NCBI GenBank assembly: GCA_039111635.1
Contig: JBCAQO010000005.1
Location: 1,798,001-1,862,000 of the forward strand
DNA length: 64,000 bases
Direction of reading: 5' to 3'
Source of the DNA: Heterobasidion occidentale
Taxonomy: Eukaryota > Basidiomycota > Agaricomycetes > Russulales > Bondarzewiaceae
In this document: piece after piece, positions 1 to 10,694 of the stretch
Layout: each line of letters starts with the position of its first letter
Numbering within the stretch: the first letter of the stretch is position 1
Program-made: the position numbers and the translations under genes
Notes under the pieces: generated by a model
Database searches by the model: none
The model's input: the letters and a program-made list of their open reading frames with translations, nothing else
What the model was told of the DNA's origin: nothing

Positions 1-669
1 GGTATTCATGGCTTCCATAGAAGGTTTGCCCTGGACAGCTCTAATGACTTGCCTATGCCAGCAAGGTCGACGGCAGCTCCCTGACAAGAGTTATCCGAGA
101 GTATGGGGATATGAACTCAAATATAGAATCTCAGATCACTCACGTCTGTATGCCGGTCACTATCCAAACAGCGTCTTCGCTGGTCTTCTTGAACGCATAT
201 GTTTTTCGTCCCGCTTCGAACGCGGGCTGACCGATAAGATGTATCAAAAGCGCATCTCGTCACGGTTTGCGCGCGTACGCCGACCACAGATTGGCATCAG
301 ATCAGAGGTCTGGACGAAATCGCGTTGTCAACCATATGATGATCATATAACGTCGTGAGTTGAACGTACAATTAGAAGCATGATTAGACTAATACCCCAG
401 AAAAATAGATTCGTATCTCACTGAAGCAGAAGACGTTGAACGCATCTCGTTGAAGCGTTGCACGCTGTATCGCTGCTGTATCGCTTTCCAAGAGGTGGTC
501 CCGACTCCTAAAGGGTCGCGAGAAAGGTGTGACTGCTAGTGACGTTATTGACCTCGCCGTGACCGGGGGAACCAGAAACCGCCCCGTCCAGCTCTTCCTC
601 CCGACCACCAGGGAGAGGTTTCATAGTCTGTCTTCCCTCGTACGGAATGCTATAAAGCCATTAGCAACG
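1..669. other. No supported gene
   Basis: I see no conserved domain or convincing splice structure here. Open frames at 8-358 (+) and 384-608 (-) have no recognisable motif. The last ~100 bases are presumably the promoter of the nitrilase gene that starts at 670. Confidence 0.5.
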
Positions 670-1880
670 ATGGCATCCACATACCCACGTTTGAGAATAG
701 CAGTTGTCCAGTTCGCCCCACGAGTCAGTACTTAGCGCATTCGATCGGATCCCAACTGGTCGAGAATGTCGACGCGTGCGCCCCATACGTTTTCAGATAG
801 GACATGTCGAGGAAAATATTGCACGGGCCCATGCGATATGCGCCAAGTGAGCTCTTGAATCGAGCTTTTCTGTGACGGAGCTGATTGCGTCGTCGTTTTA
901 GTATACAACCTCGTTCGCTCGATCTTCTGGTCCTTCCGGAAATGATCTTCAGCGGTCTGTACACTTCGTCTTGCGGAACAATACAGGCGTTGAGCTGCGG
1001 TGCACTCATCCCCAGGATATGTTTTTCGCGACGCTGCTTCGATATCGCCTTTCTTGGAGCATCCCCACACCGGACCCACCTCGAGATTCTGTGCTGAGAT
1101 GGCAGAAAAGCTGCACTGCTATGTTGTCGCTGGCTACCCAGAACGCTTAGAACAGAGTGAGATCACGAAGAGAAGCGATTCCGATGGTCATATCATCGAC
1201 GCGATCGGTGCCAACAGTGCTGTCGTACACGGCCCTGACGGTAAACGAATCGGTGGCTATCGTAAAACAAACTTGTTTGAGACGGATCAAACATGGGCCA
1301 AACCAGGTTCATCCCGAAGCTCTGACTGTGAGATTGAGACTTATGCTTGCTCGCGGTTCGTAGGCACCGGGTTCGTGACCTTCAACCTCCCTGCCCCACT
1401 CACACCGTGAGTCTTGGAATATGCATGGACCTCAACCCACAACCCCCCGCTGTTTGGACGCTTGAAGACGGTCCATACGAGATCGCGGACTACTGCCGGG
1501 CGAATGGCACCGATTTGCTGATCTTGCTCAATGCCTGGCTGGATTCCGGCGTTGACGAGGACACAGCTGAAGACTGGCATACTCTCAACTACTGGGCCTC
1601 CCGTTTGCGGCCTCTCTGGGCGCATACCGGAGACGGTGGGAATCAATCTCCCCACCATCGAACCCAGACGTACCGTCGCCATTGTGTGCAATAGATGCGG
1701 AGAGGAGAACGGTACGAGCTGCGCTATCGCATTCGTCTACGTACTACTAACAGTGCATGGAAAGGCAAGAAATTCGCAGGGAGTTCCGCGCTTTTTGCAT
1801 TGTACCAAGGTCGAGGCAGGCCTATTCTACTGCAAGTGATGGAGCGAACTCAAGAAGGAGTCGGAAATTGGACGGTGTGA
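670..1880 (+). CDS. NTA1: Nitrilase-superfamily protein, N-terminal amidase (NTA1)-like, with two frame breaks
   Basis: Carbon-nitrogen hydrolase resembling fungal NTA1, which deamidates N-terminal Asn/Gln so that a protein enters the Arg/N-degron pathway; this is a family inference. The Glu-Lys-Cys triad is visible: Glu in LVLPEMIFSG, Lys in YRKTNLFETD, Cys in GICMDLNPQ. The start MASTYPRLRIAVVQFAPR is a typical N-terminus. Exons I can place are 670-723, 797-846, 902-954, 1016-1306, 1364 to about 1711 and 1765-1880; the last intron has a clear ctaac branch site. The long fifth exon is not open. The frame meets TGA at 1408-1410 but GICMDLNPQ continues in the -1 frame, and a +1 shift between about 1610 and 1670 restores the frame of IVCNRCGEENG. 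Both could be assembly errors, or the gene could be a decayed copy. Confidence 0.8.
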
Positions 1881-2554
1881 GGAGATCGGAGATAGAGTGA
1901 TGTTGTATATTTGCACCCTGTGAACAATTTCTTAACCTTACTTCTATGCCTAACTTCTTGTGCGGCTGACGTGCTAGCAAAGATATATCAGGCGGTCATC
2001 TTTGTAAACTGAACGAGGATGTGAGGCAAGGGAGAGGAGCAGCGGTACCCGCACAAGCGCGAAGTTCTAGCTCGGTCTGCATTTCAGACTGGTCGGAGAC
2101 CTCATCGTTGCATTCCTTCTGTTGAGTCTTGTAGAAAGGCGACGATAAGTATGCCGTGGTTTCTCCGACAAATCGTGCCGAAAGATCTGTACTTGGCTGA
2201 GGAGTTTCGGGTGTTTGAACTATGCCGCAGTCGCACGCGAGCCCACAAATACATCAGCAGGCGATACGGCGACCTTCGTATTCCAAATTGTCAGATACAA
2301 GACGCTGGGTCCAAAATGCAGACACCAGCCCCGAACGAACCGTTTGTGCTCTTGATCTGACCATATCGTCGCACGAGCACCCACACCGCTACGTCGGGTT
2401 GTCTGCTTCAAGGGCTATTGAAGCCGTGTTGCGGCACCGACGACTCTGCTATGGGAGAATGCAATTCCTATATTTCCGTCTGATTTCATGTACCGACATG
2501 CGCATTACGCGGTGACGGCATTTTCTCCTTGCAGCACGGGCAGACCAGCCAGCT
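1881..2554. other. Intergenic between convergent genes
   Basis: This separates the 3' ends of the nitrilase (+) and MDE1 (-). On the minus strand, 2510-2554 still encodes an MDE1-like tail ([12 protein letters not shown]) out of frame with the annotated stop. Nothing else is recognisable. Confidence 0.5.
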
Positions 2555-3595
2555 TCATCTGACCGCAATCTCGAACAGGTAATCGAGGCACTAGAGCGGG
2601 TTCCCAGAAATCAGCGTCGCACGGGGCGTCGATAAGCAGAAACTGTATTGACCTCGGTCTGCGTCTTGGCCTTTTCCCAGTCGTTGCCTAAGTTTGAAAG
2701 CCGAGAGCGGTTAGCGTGGGCGTTGCACGAGAGTGTCGCGCGGAGGGCGTACCCCACACATACACGCCGTGACGGCGGACGAGGACTCCTGCGGCAGCGG
2801 GGTATTTGATCATGGCTTCGGCCATGCTGTCCTTGAGATCCTCCTCGTTTGGAGTGTTCTCGATGATGGGGACTTCGAGCGTGTCGAGGTACGACAGCGC
2901 TTGTCCAGTGCCGCCGATCCGGACGCCCTTGATCATCTGTAGCAACCCACTTTATTTGTGATTCTGACCTCGAAGACAAGCACTCGCCTCCTATCAAACG
3001 TCATCCAAAGAAACGCGGTTATGAGTATCCGACCGCGATGCACAGCGCGAAGCAGGACCACTGACCTGATGAGAAATCTTGAACACGGGTCCTGTCCAGA
3101 GAAGCGTGGCGAGCACGGCGTTTTGAGAGTGCGTGTGGATGCAGCTGCCCGCAGATCGCAAGTCAAAGGCGTTCCAGAAAAGCGGTGTGCAGGCGGACTC
3201 CTTGAGCGTCGCGGTGGGCCTGCGGAGGAACCGCCGATCGTTGTCGGGCGTTAGTGACTGCGGGTATGGAAGGACGAAGATGTGGATCGGCTGGATCCGT
3301 TCTTTCTGCACTCCGGAGGGCGCGATGTACACTTTATCGCTGGTGCGCACGTCCATTGTCAGCGGTCAATGGCAGCGGGGATGTGAGCAGGGACACTCAC
3401 CCGACTCGGATGCTGATACCGCCGCCGGTTCCCGTCACCCATCCGAGGTTGTAGAAACCTTTACAGAGCTCGGGGATGAGGTTCGCGGGCTGGAGGATCG
3501 ATCAGGATCAGCTCTCCGGAAGTCGAAAGAAGGGCTCTTGCATGCAGGGGGTCGCTGGAGGTGATCAAAGCATCGTCCTGATTTTGAGCAGACAT
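2555..3595 (-). CDS. MDE1: Methylthioribulose-1-phosphate dehydratase
   Basis: Class II aldolase-family zinc enzyme of the cytosolic methionine salvage pathway (MtnB/Mde1); it dehydrates 5-methylthioribulose-1-phosphate. Six exons: 3595-3542, 3489-3401, 3339-3066, 2936-2753, 2687-2653 and 2590-2555, giving 223 codons. Signatures in order are [41 protein letters not shown], the metal-binding [28 protein letters not shown], and RRHGVYVWG with the third metal His. Intron 1 (3541-3490) appears to use a GC donor (cat|gcaaga) with a normal AG acceptor; this is the only splice that yields the family sequence. The stop after EIAVR comes about 15 residues early, and the usual C-terminal tail follows in the -1 frame, so one base may be missing near 2556. 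It is divergent from USB1. Confidence 0.9.
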
Positions 3596-4367
3596 CCTGA
3601 GGCCAGATGTTCGAGGCGAATATGTACAGATAAACAAGCAGACGCGTTGGCGAAGTCCGAAGCGCTTCAAGTTGCTTTGGCGAATTTTCACGGGCAATCG
3701 CGATCGGAGACCCCTGGAACTCGAGAACGGCTTTCCACCTCTTTCTACTGCACCAAAATGAATTCGATCTCTAAATATCAAAGCTTCAACTCTGCATGCA
3801 TCATGGCTCTAGAGAGTAAAGCCAGTCAGAGCTATTCCCGTATCCGTCTATGTTCGAACTTGGAGCCATAGCCGACAGCGCGGTCGCTGCGTTCCAAGTC
3901 CTATGATCCACTTCAGAAACGGATGAACCGAGGACTGCCAACACTCTGCCAACCTCCTTCTATCGAAACGAGATCGAACAGGACCTCTGCGTATCAGTGT
4001 CAGTGATCCACCCCACAATGACAGAGCTCGATGTAGAGCAGTTAAAATAGGTCAGCAATAACCGCATGGGGGATCCTGATTCTGATGTGTGTCACCGCAG
4101 TGCAGCAGTCTACGGTATCATACTAGGCGTATATAGGCCATCTCGCCATCCTCATTCCGAAGCTTGAGTCGCCAGTGCTCCCGCGCACCGTCGCACCGTC
4201 GACGCTGATACATTGCTCGTGAGACCAGACAGCTCCTCCGCCGAGTTTGGCCTGTTGTCACTCAGGGGTCAGATACTCAGTCCCGCAGAGGCATCGTCAC
4301 TACGCCATCAGAACAAGACCTTTCTTCCGTCGCCCCTCGCTCGAATGAACGGGCTGCACGCTGCAGT
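3596..4367. promoter_or_regulatory. Intergenic / divergent promoter region of MDE1 and USB1
   Basis: This region lies between the MDE1 start (-) and the gap that hides the 5' end of USB1 (+). A TATATA stretch at 4130-4135 on the plus strand is a plausible core promoter for USB1. A frame open into the gap from 4213 has no USB1-like sequence and I do not call it coding. Confidence 0.4.
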
Positions 4368-4467
4368 NNNNNNNNNNNNNNNNNNNNNNNNNNNNNNNNN
4401 NNNNNNNNNNNNNNNNNNNNNNNNNNNNNNNNNNNNNNNNNNNNNNNNNNNNNNNNNNNNNNNNNNN
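4368..4467. other. Assembly gap (100 N)
   Basis: Exactly 100 unknown bases, the usual placeholder for a scaffold gap of unknown length. The first HxS motif and the N-terminus of USB1 should lie here. Confidence 0.98.
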
Positions 4468-4962
4468 CGCTCGCAGCGCTCACAAACGACGAGCACACGC
4501 GCACGTTCCTCTGCATGGAAGTCGGCGCCGGCCACCTCGAGGTCCGTCCTTACGCACCCCTCCCTACCTGACGTCCACATACCACCTCTCACCCAGCTCC
4601 GCGCCCTCTCGGACGCGCTCTCGCCCCTCCTCCGCGCGCTCCGCCAAAAAGAGTACTACGACGCGCCGCGCTTCCACGCCTCGATCGCATGGGCGCTGCT
4701 CGATCCGCCGACCAAACCCCCGCGTCCTCTCTCCCCAAACACCCCTCGCACGCCCTCCGCCTCGCAGCCCCCACAACTCGCACCGGACTCCGCGGCCCCC
4801 CCTCCCCCGTTTCCCACCATCCCCTGCTTCCCGCCGACCCTCGTCCCCTCCCTGAGCGCCGCGTTCGGCACGGAGCTCGCCGCGCGCGCGGGCGTGTTCC
4901 ACGTCGGCGAGGTGAAGGTGCGCATCGGGAAAGACGTGTTCGGGTGGCCGCTGAGCGGGTAA
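4468..4962 (+). CDS. USB1: U6 snRNA phosphodiesterase, 3' part
   Basis: 2H-family 3'-5' exonuclease that trims U6 snRNA and leaves a 2',3'-cyclic phosphate. Only the C-terminal half is present. The exon leaving the gap encodes LTNDEHTRTFLCMEVGAGHLE up to 4541, an intron spans 4542-4596, and the last exon runs 4597-4962. The second catalytic HxS motif is seen in RFHASIAWALL, and the C-terminus (VGEVKVRIGKDVFGWPL) is typical of the family. The first HxS motif is missing because of the gap. A proline-rich insertion follows the second motif (PPTKPPRPLSPNTPRTPS), as often happens in basidiomycete orthologues. The stretch is strongly GC-rich. Confidence 0.85.
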   Translation, partial: RSQRSQTTSTRARSSAWKSAPATSRSVLTHPSLPDVHIPPLTQLRALSDALSPLLRALRQKEYYDAPRFHASIAWALLDPPTKPPRPLSPNTPRTPSASQPPQLAPDSAAPPPPFPTIPCFPPTLVPSLSAAFGTELAARAGVFHVGEVKVRIGKDVFGWPLSG

Positions 4963-5453
4963 CAAAAAAACCCCGCATCCTCGGCCGCGCATCGCAACGG
5001 CTGCTGGCCGGCCTGCGTGCGCCCGCCTGGCCTCGATCGGATCCCGATCCTCGCACCGCTGCGTTTCGTGTTCACGGACGCTGCGCACGGTCGCCAAACG
5101 TAACACAGACAAGATGCGCAGCACGTTCTGCAGCGAGGACGACGCGTGATAATAATGACAATAATAATCAAACACGATAGATAGATATCGTATCCCCGGG
5201 GTCGGGGCAGACGCTCGGCGTCTCCCGCCCGAGGGTGAACATTATACAAGAAGGAGCAACGACTATGCTGTGTAAGTATGCTATATGCTATATGCTATAA
5301 AGACAGACTGCGCCGGGGGCAGGCAGTGACAGTGGTACCGGTGATGGTGATGGATACAAGTACGGGGAGGGGCAGCCACGTATGGTGAGTGGCGCGCACG
5401 GCCGGCCCATCGTTCCTTCGAGGGAGGAGGGTGTTTTTTGAGTCTAGTCTAGT
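4963..5453. other. Intergenic between convergent genes
   Basis: Between the 3' ends of USB1 (+) and the DPBB gene (-). Apart from a short TATGCTA repeat I see nothing. Confidence 0.5.
5277..5297. repeat. Tandem repeat, 7-base unit x3
   Basis: Three copies of TATGCTA in a row, followed by a partial copy. Confidence 0.8.
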
Positions 5454-5974
5454 CTAGTTGTAGCTCCAGGTGACCTGGACGACGCCGACGCTCTCGTCCG
5501 CGAAGGTCGTGAAGAGCGCGGGCGACATGTCTACGTAAAAACCCGATCAAAAAATAGGTCAGGATCCAGCTGCACACCGACGACAGATCGAGCGGAGGGA
5601 GGGACGGCGCGCGACGCTCACCGAGATCGCCCGAGGAGCACCCGGGGCACTTGTCCACGACCTGCGCGCTGTGCGTCTTCCCGTTCGCGGAGACGGCGAT
5701 CGTCTTGCCGCAGTGCGCGCCGCTGCCGTAGTCCGCGGACGCGAGCGCGACGATGTAGTCGCTGTCCGTGTTCGTCCAGCCGCACGCGCCGAGGCCGACG
5801 GCGAAGTACGTGCCCTGAACCGTCGAGGCGCGTCGAGGTCAGCGCGTGCGAATTGAAGTAGGAGAAGAGGGGACTCACGCGGCCGGAGTTGCGCTTCTCG
5901 ACGGGCCCTGCGAGGGCGCAGAGGACGCTCGCGAAGAGCGCGACGAAGAGGACGGCGAGGGATGCGCGGAACAT
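5454..5974 (-). CDS. Small secreted RlpA-like double-psi beta-barrel protein
   Basis: 121-residue secreted protein of the expansin/barwin-like DPBB fold, comparable to the fungal proteins often named riboflavin aldehyde-forming enzyme-like. Exons 5974-5879, 5814-5622 and 5530-5454; the reading frame closes exactly. The start is chosen because MFRASLAVLFVALFASVLCA is a good signal peptide, followed by a Lys-Arg pair that could be a processing site (GPVEKR). The DPBB core shows GTYFAVGLGACGWTNTDSDY, SADYGSGAHCGKTI and VVDKCPGCSSGDLDMSPALF, with the final TWSYN. The catalytic Asp (VDKC) and paired cysteines are present. No enzymatic function is established for most such proteins; cell-wall association is plausible. 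The stop codon lies inside a short CTAGT tandem repeat (about 5442-5458). Confidence 0.88.
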
Positions 5975-6108
5975 GGTATGAATAGTAGGATGCAAAGAAG
6001 GTCTGGAGTCAAAGACTGAAGTGATCGTGTAAAGGCGGCGAGGGCGAGCAAGTGCAGTCAGAGGGGCTCAAGGGGATAGTGGATCGCTGGATCGCCAGCG
6101 TCGAGAGG

Positions 6109-6116
6109 CTTATATA
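6109..6116 (-). promoter_or_regulatory. TATA box of the DPBB gene
   Basis: TATATAAG on the minus strand, about 135 bases upstream of the ATG at 5974. Its position fits a core promoter of a strongly expressed secreted-protein gene. Confidence 0.55.
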
Positions 6117-7197
6117 CCCCTGCGTGAAACGAGGGCGACGCGGGGTGGCGCGTAGCTGCAGTAGCCAAGGCACCAAAAACAAACTTCACGCAGCAGGACC
6201 TCCATTTGCGCGACAAGGCATCGAGGGAAGAAAAAAAACAAGGTCATCGCGAGACGACGGGCCTGGACGGTTTCTCGGAGGGCGCCATCGACCTGCCTTC
6301 AGATTGATCCACGACCGCGCCCTTCATTCCAGGGATGCGAGCGACGGAGCGGGGGCTCGGACCACCGCCTCCTGTGCGAGCGGCCTTGGGAGATCGGGCA
6401 AATCTCCATTCCAGGGGATCGCGGGAGAGTGCGGGCCCAGACCGGCCTTGCAAATACAGTACCGAACGAGGACGGGGCTATTGCTTACGCACTGATCGAA
6501 GGTGTGTGGAGGGGTGTGGAGTATGTAGCAAAGGCTGGCGAAGCTCTCATCCGGGGCCGCGATGCCGAGGCGGGGCTAAGGCTCCGCGGCACTGGATTCA
6601 TGAGCGCCCACCACAAAAGATGAGGTTTCAGAATCAAACCGCAATCGAGAGACCGCCCAGTTCACCGTGTTCCAATTATTTGGACACAAGAACAGAGGAC
6701 ACCATGTAGATATGTTGGAGAACCGAAGTAAACTGACACCGAAAAAAACACAGGCGACTGGAGTGCGCGCAGCTGCATCGCACTGCGAGGTGGTTGGCTG
6801 CTGCACTGCCGCTGCTGCGGCTTTCTTTGCAAATGCTCCCTTTTTTCGAGGGTCTTGCTCAAACGCTGATGGTGGCACACGGACGCGAAAGAGGGTGCCA
6901 CGCGCTGACAGGAGGCCTGGAACATGAGACCGGGGTTGTTCACCGGCGTTCCTTTCAGACATCGCGCACAAGTCGGTTCAAGAGACAAAGAAAAAAGGGA
7001 ACGGGATGACCGCATGCGAGCCTCGAGCTTGACGCAGTGTCGTGCCCAGCTCAGTCTGTTGTCAGCAGAAACATTATTATTCAAGCACAATTCCCCCGGT
7101 GAACTTACACGCGCCTTGTCTTCGTCGTCCCTCGTACTCAATACCTACCGAGTCAAACGATGTCGATCCGACTCAAGAACAGCCCCCTCGGCCTCGG
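6117..7197. other. No supported gene
   Basis: Upstream of the DPBB gene and downstream of ureG. Several open frames overlap on both strands, but none shows a domain, splice-supported structure or repeats of note. Confidence 0.5.
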
Positions 7198-8440
7198 TCA
7201 CGCCTTTTCACCGACCGCTCCAGCCGCCCCGGGGCTCCCTGCCGTCCGCCACGCCGCCAAGACAAGCTGTACTATATCATCGACACCCTTGTTTTCCTTC
7301 ACGCTCGCGAACACCGTCGGGCCGTCCCCGCGCATGAGCTTCGAGTCGCGGTCCATGACCTCGAGCGAGGCGTTGACGTATGGGGCAATGTCGATCTAAC
7401 AAGTCGCGGGCGTGATGATCAGGCCCCACGCCGCACGAATGGGAGAGCTGCGGGGGGGTGATGCGAACGTACCTTGTTGATGACCAGCAGATCCGACTGC
7501 GAGATGCCGGGTCCGCCTTTCCTCGGGATCTTGTCGCCGCCCTGCATGGAACAACTGCAGTGAGCACAAGCGCGATTCACGCACGCCCCCCGCATTCCAC
7601 AAGACGAGGCAAGACGCGACGACTCACAGATACATCGATGACGTAGATGATGTAGTCCGCAAGCTCCCTCGAATAGTTCGCGGCTAGGTTATCGCCCCCG
7701 CTCTCGACCAGCATGATCTGGCACCCAAACTTCGCCTGCAGCGCCTCGAGCGCGCCCATGTTCGCGGAGATATCCTCCCGGATGGCCGCGTGGGGGCAGC
7801 CGCCCGTTTCGATCGCCAGGATTCGCTCGGCAGGGAGCGCGCGGTTCTTGATCAGGAACTCTTGGTCCTCGCGCGTGAAGATGTCGTTGGTGACCGTGGC
7901 TGAAAAGTTTGGGACCGTGTCAGGGCGATGCCGTGCACGGCATGGACGGATTATACGGGAGCCGCACCGAGGTTGTACTCCTGGCGCAGGCGTTGACACA
8001 GCGCGAGAGTGAGCGCCGTTTTCCCTGATCCCACAGGCCTGTGAGATGAGATATACATAAATTCTCGTTAAATTGGTTCCTCAAGGGGCTGCAGCAGCCT
8101 AGCAGGGCACGCACCCGCCGATCCCGACCGTGAACCCTCGCTCCTCAAAGTTCCTCAACGAGTAATCCGGCATGTCGCGCTCCGCAAACTTGCCTGATAT
8201 CGCAAACACCATTTATGAGCCGTCCAGATCCAAGCAAAAAGAGCGCAAGGGAGTGCGAGCTCGTAGACACGCACCTGGATGCTCTAGATGTTCATGCGTA
8301 TGCCCATGCTCTCCGATGCCAAGGTCGTGGTCATGCGAATGTGAGGGCCCGCCGTCGTGCGAATGCTGGTGGTGGTTTTTAGTGCTGTTCGAGGCGGCGG
8401 TCGCAGAGAGACTGTTGATGAACGGGACGTTAGCGGACAT
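7198..8440 (-). CDS. ureG: Urease accessory GTPase UreG
   Basis: SIMIBI-class GTPase that drives Ni2+ insertion into urease with the UreD/F partners. Six exons: 8440-8275, 8193-8115, 8038-7968, 7899-7628, 7541-7473 and 7395-7198, giving 284 residues with all phases consistent. Visible elements: P-loop [33 protein letters not shown], the metal-site motif [56 protein letters not shown] (G4) and SLEVMDRDS. The N-terminal ~55 residues are histidine-rich ([19 protein letters not shown] and [14 protein letters not shown]), a nickel-binding extension common in eukaryotic and some bacterial UreG. The start ATG at 8440 is the first in frame that leads into this extension. Confidence 0.95.
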
Positions 8441-10694
8441 CGTGGAGGGATTATTAGGGCGAAGAGCTCGGGCGGACGCTCCTGAGTTATTCTTAGACAG
8501 GGCGGGGAAGATAAGGGTGCTTATACACACGGCGGCGGGGAGATAAGCCTTATCACTCGCTGTCACCGCCTCTTATCGCGCGATGCAAAACATCACACCT
8601 GCCAGCTTGTCGTCTCATCAATGTCTGGAGCTGGAGGCGCCTCTTGACGGAAAACGACTGTGTTCTGTGAGGTCTGCACAGGAGAATTTCCGCGACAGGA
8701 CACCATTCATCACATTGACGTGCCTTTACGATATCCTGGTCTTCGAGCTGATCAGCACACCTCGCAGCGTTCACACCTTCCTTTAGGCTTTTGTATAAGA
8801 ATGTCCGAATGCCGTCGAGTGCATTCCAAGAGTCCGGTCTCAGCGTCGCTCGACGTCCGTGACTCAGAACTCTTGGTCTGATATCGTGACGGGGCTTCCA
8901 TGTGGTAAGTACGAATGCCGACGGTACGTCATGCGCGCATCTTCGACGACGTGCTTTCTTTAACCTCCATCGACTGACACGATGAGCTCCACGTTCTATG
9001 GCTATTGCTGTTTATTCCAGGGCTAATTCGAGGCTTCGAGTGATCATGTCATGCAGCACTAGGATTCAGTTCGTCAGGGCAAGACCCCTCGTACATATGA
9101 GTCGACTCTCCCGCCATACATCAAAAGCCGAAACACCCACCTACTCTCCTAGCCTCCTGATTTAATAGCCCTCGTATACCCTTTCTTGTATCTCATCAGC
9201 GGATCCGCCCGTCCTCAGCCTCTGCGATAGACATCTTCATTCCTTCGATTGCCAGCTTTCATCGTGCCGCATATGACCGAGCGGCTCAACTACGACAGCT
9301 CCACCCCTGTGTCCTCGTTCACAGCCCTCTGAAACAACTGCTCGAAGGCGTACACCGATCACGCAGGTATCGCCCATCCACAGGCCGTCACTAACATGGA
9401 CATCGGGCGGCGATGCCAAGTGGCGTCGATACGACGACGCCTGCCCACGCCTGCGTATCTCGATCGATCCACCTCGCCTCGTTCACATCTTTCTCACCGG
9501 CAACCTGCGAGGACCGTGGCCACGAACAGTTGATATATCGGGCGCTGGTAGTGCGATGGCCAAGGCGCCAAACCCTACTTGAGAATGACTAGAGCTCATT
9601 CGTCTCCCTCATGTCTTGCGCATCGCCGATCGCCCGTCATCGACGCTATCCGAGGGACACCCGCGTCGTGCTCACACCGCTTCTCCAGCAACAGATCTCC
9701 CAACGTCGATTTGGATGGTAAGCCCCGCCAGGCGCGCGTCCACTTATTCACCTCGACCGTATCGCACGTGACGGCGCGGTGCAGTACACCGTGCGATCCA
9801 AATAGACATGCACACACGAAACAATACGATGAAGCAGTCACCGTAGTAGAGCACCGCGTGCAGCACCGCTCAGATGCGGGAGACAGCCATCGGCGCGCCC
9901 CCTCTAGATCTGAATGTGTCGCGGCCATCGTACTTACCCATCATGCATGATACATGATACATGATACCATCTAGGTGTCAGATCCCACCACCTCACAGCC
10001 ATTGAACTGTCCGCTCGACCTGATGCTTGTGAGCCCTCATCTCGGCCTCTCGCGACTTACAAGCTCCTCCAGTTCCCATCTTCGTAGTATGTGTCCTCGT
10101 GGTAAGTAAACTCCGAACCGCTCTTGAAGCACCGGCCGGTCGTCGATCTCCAGCACCGCAGCGGCGCCGCGAGACGCGCATGGCACCGCGCCTTCCATAC
10201 TTGACCCTATCCATCTCTCCATTCCTGAGTTACATGTCCCCCATGCGCCGCGTACTAGTGCACAGGCCCAGGGGCACGCCACGCCACGCGCCGCGCTCGA
10301 GAACTAGAATGAGAACGAGCAGGAACGGCGCAGGAACCTGGGACCGAAGATCAGATCACGGAGGGCCAAATCCATCGTATACTCGTATACGCGCACGCGC
10401 GCGCCTCGGGGTCGCACCCGACACACGTTCTACTACTCGTACACCCATAGACCAGCTACAGCGCTCCCCCCCTCTCGCCCATTTGCCCCTCCCCTCCTGC
10501 GCCGCCTGATGCGGCGCGAACCTCTCTCACGATGCTTAATCCCCAGTACGAGTACACACAAACACAAGCGCGCGGGTCCTCCTCCCGTCCCGTCCGCATC
10601 CATCCATCCGCGTCTAGTAGCAATGAGAGCCTCCCGATTCACAGTCGTCCCATGTCGCTTGGCCGGTTCAATTAGTCAGTTCGTACAACCAGTC
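8441..10694. other. Long stretch without a supported gene
   Basis: About 2.2 kb between ureG and the 3' end of the large P450. Frames such as 8583-8786 (+), 9596-9928 (-) and 10099-10509 (+) have no domain that I recognise and no consistent splice signals. It contains a 7-base tandem repeat at 9947. Confidence 0.45.
9947..9967. repeat. Tandem repeat, ATGATAC x3
   Basis: Three perfect copies of a 7-base unit, just downstream of a TCATGCATGA palindrome. Confidence 0.8.

Noticed and set aside
1405..1460. GTGAGT at 1407 as a splice donor that would rescue the nitrilase frame
   Set aside because: The sequence after it encodes the catalytic-Cys segment GICMDLNPQ, so it cannot be intron; a one-base break fits better.
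1636..1667. 32-base intron in the nitrilase gene
   Set aside because: Too short for basidiomycete splicing (others here are about 45-70 bases) and the phase does not fit.
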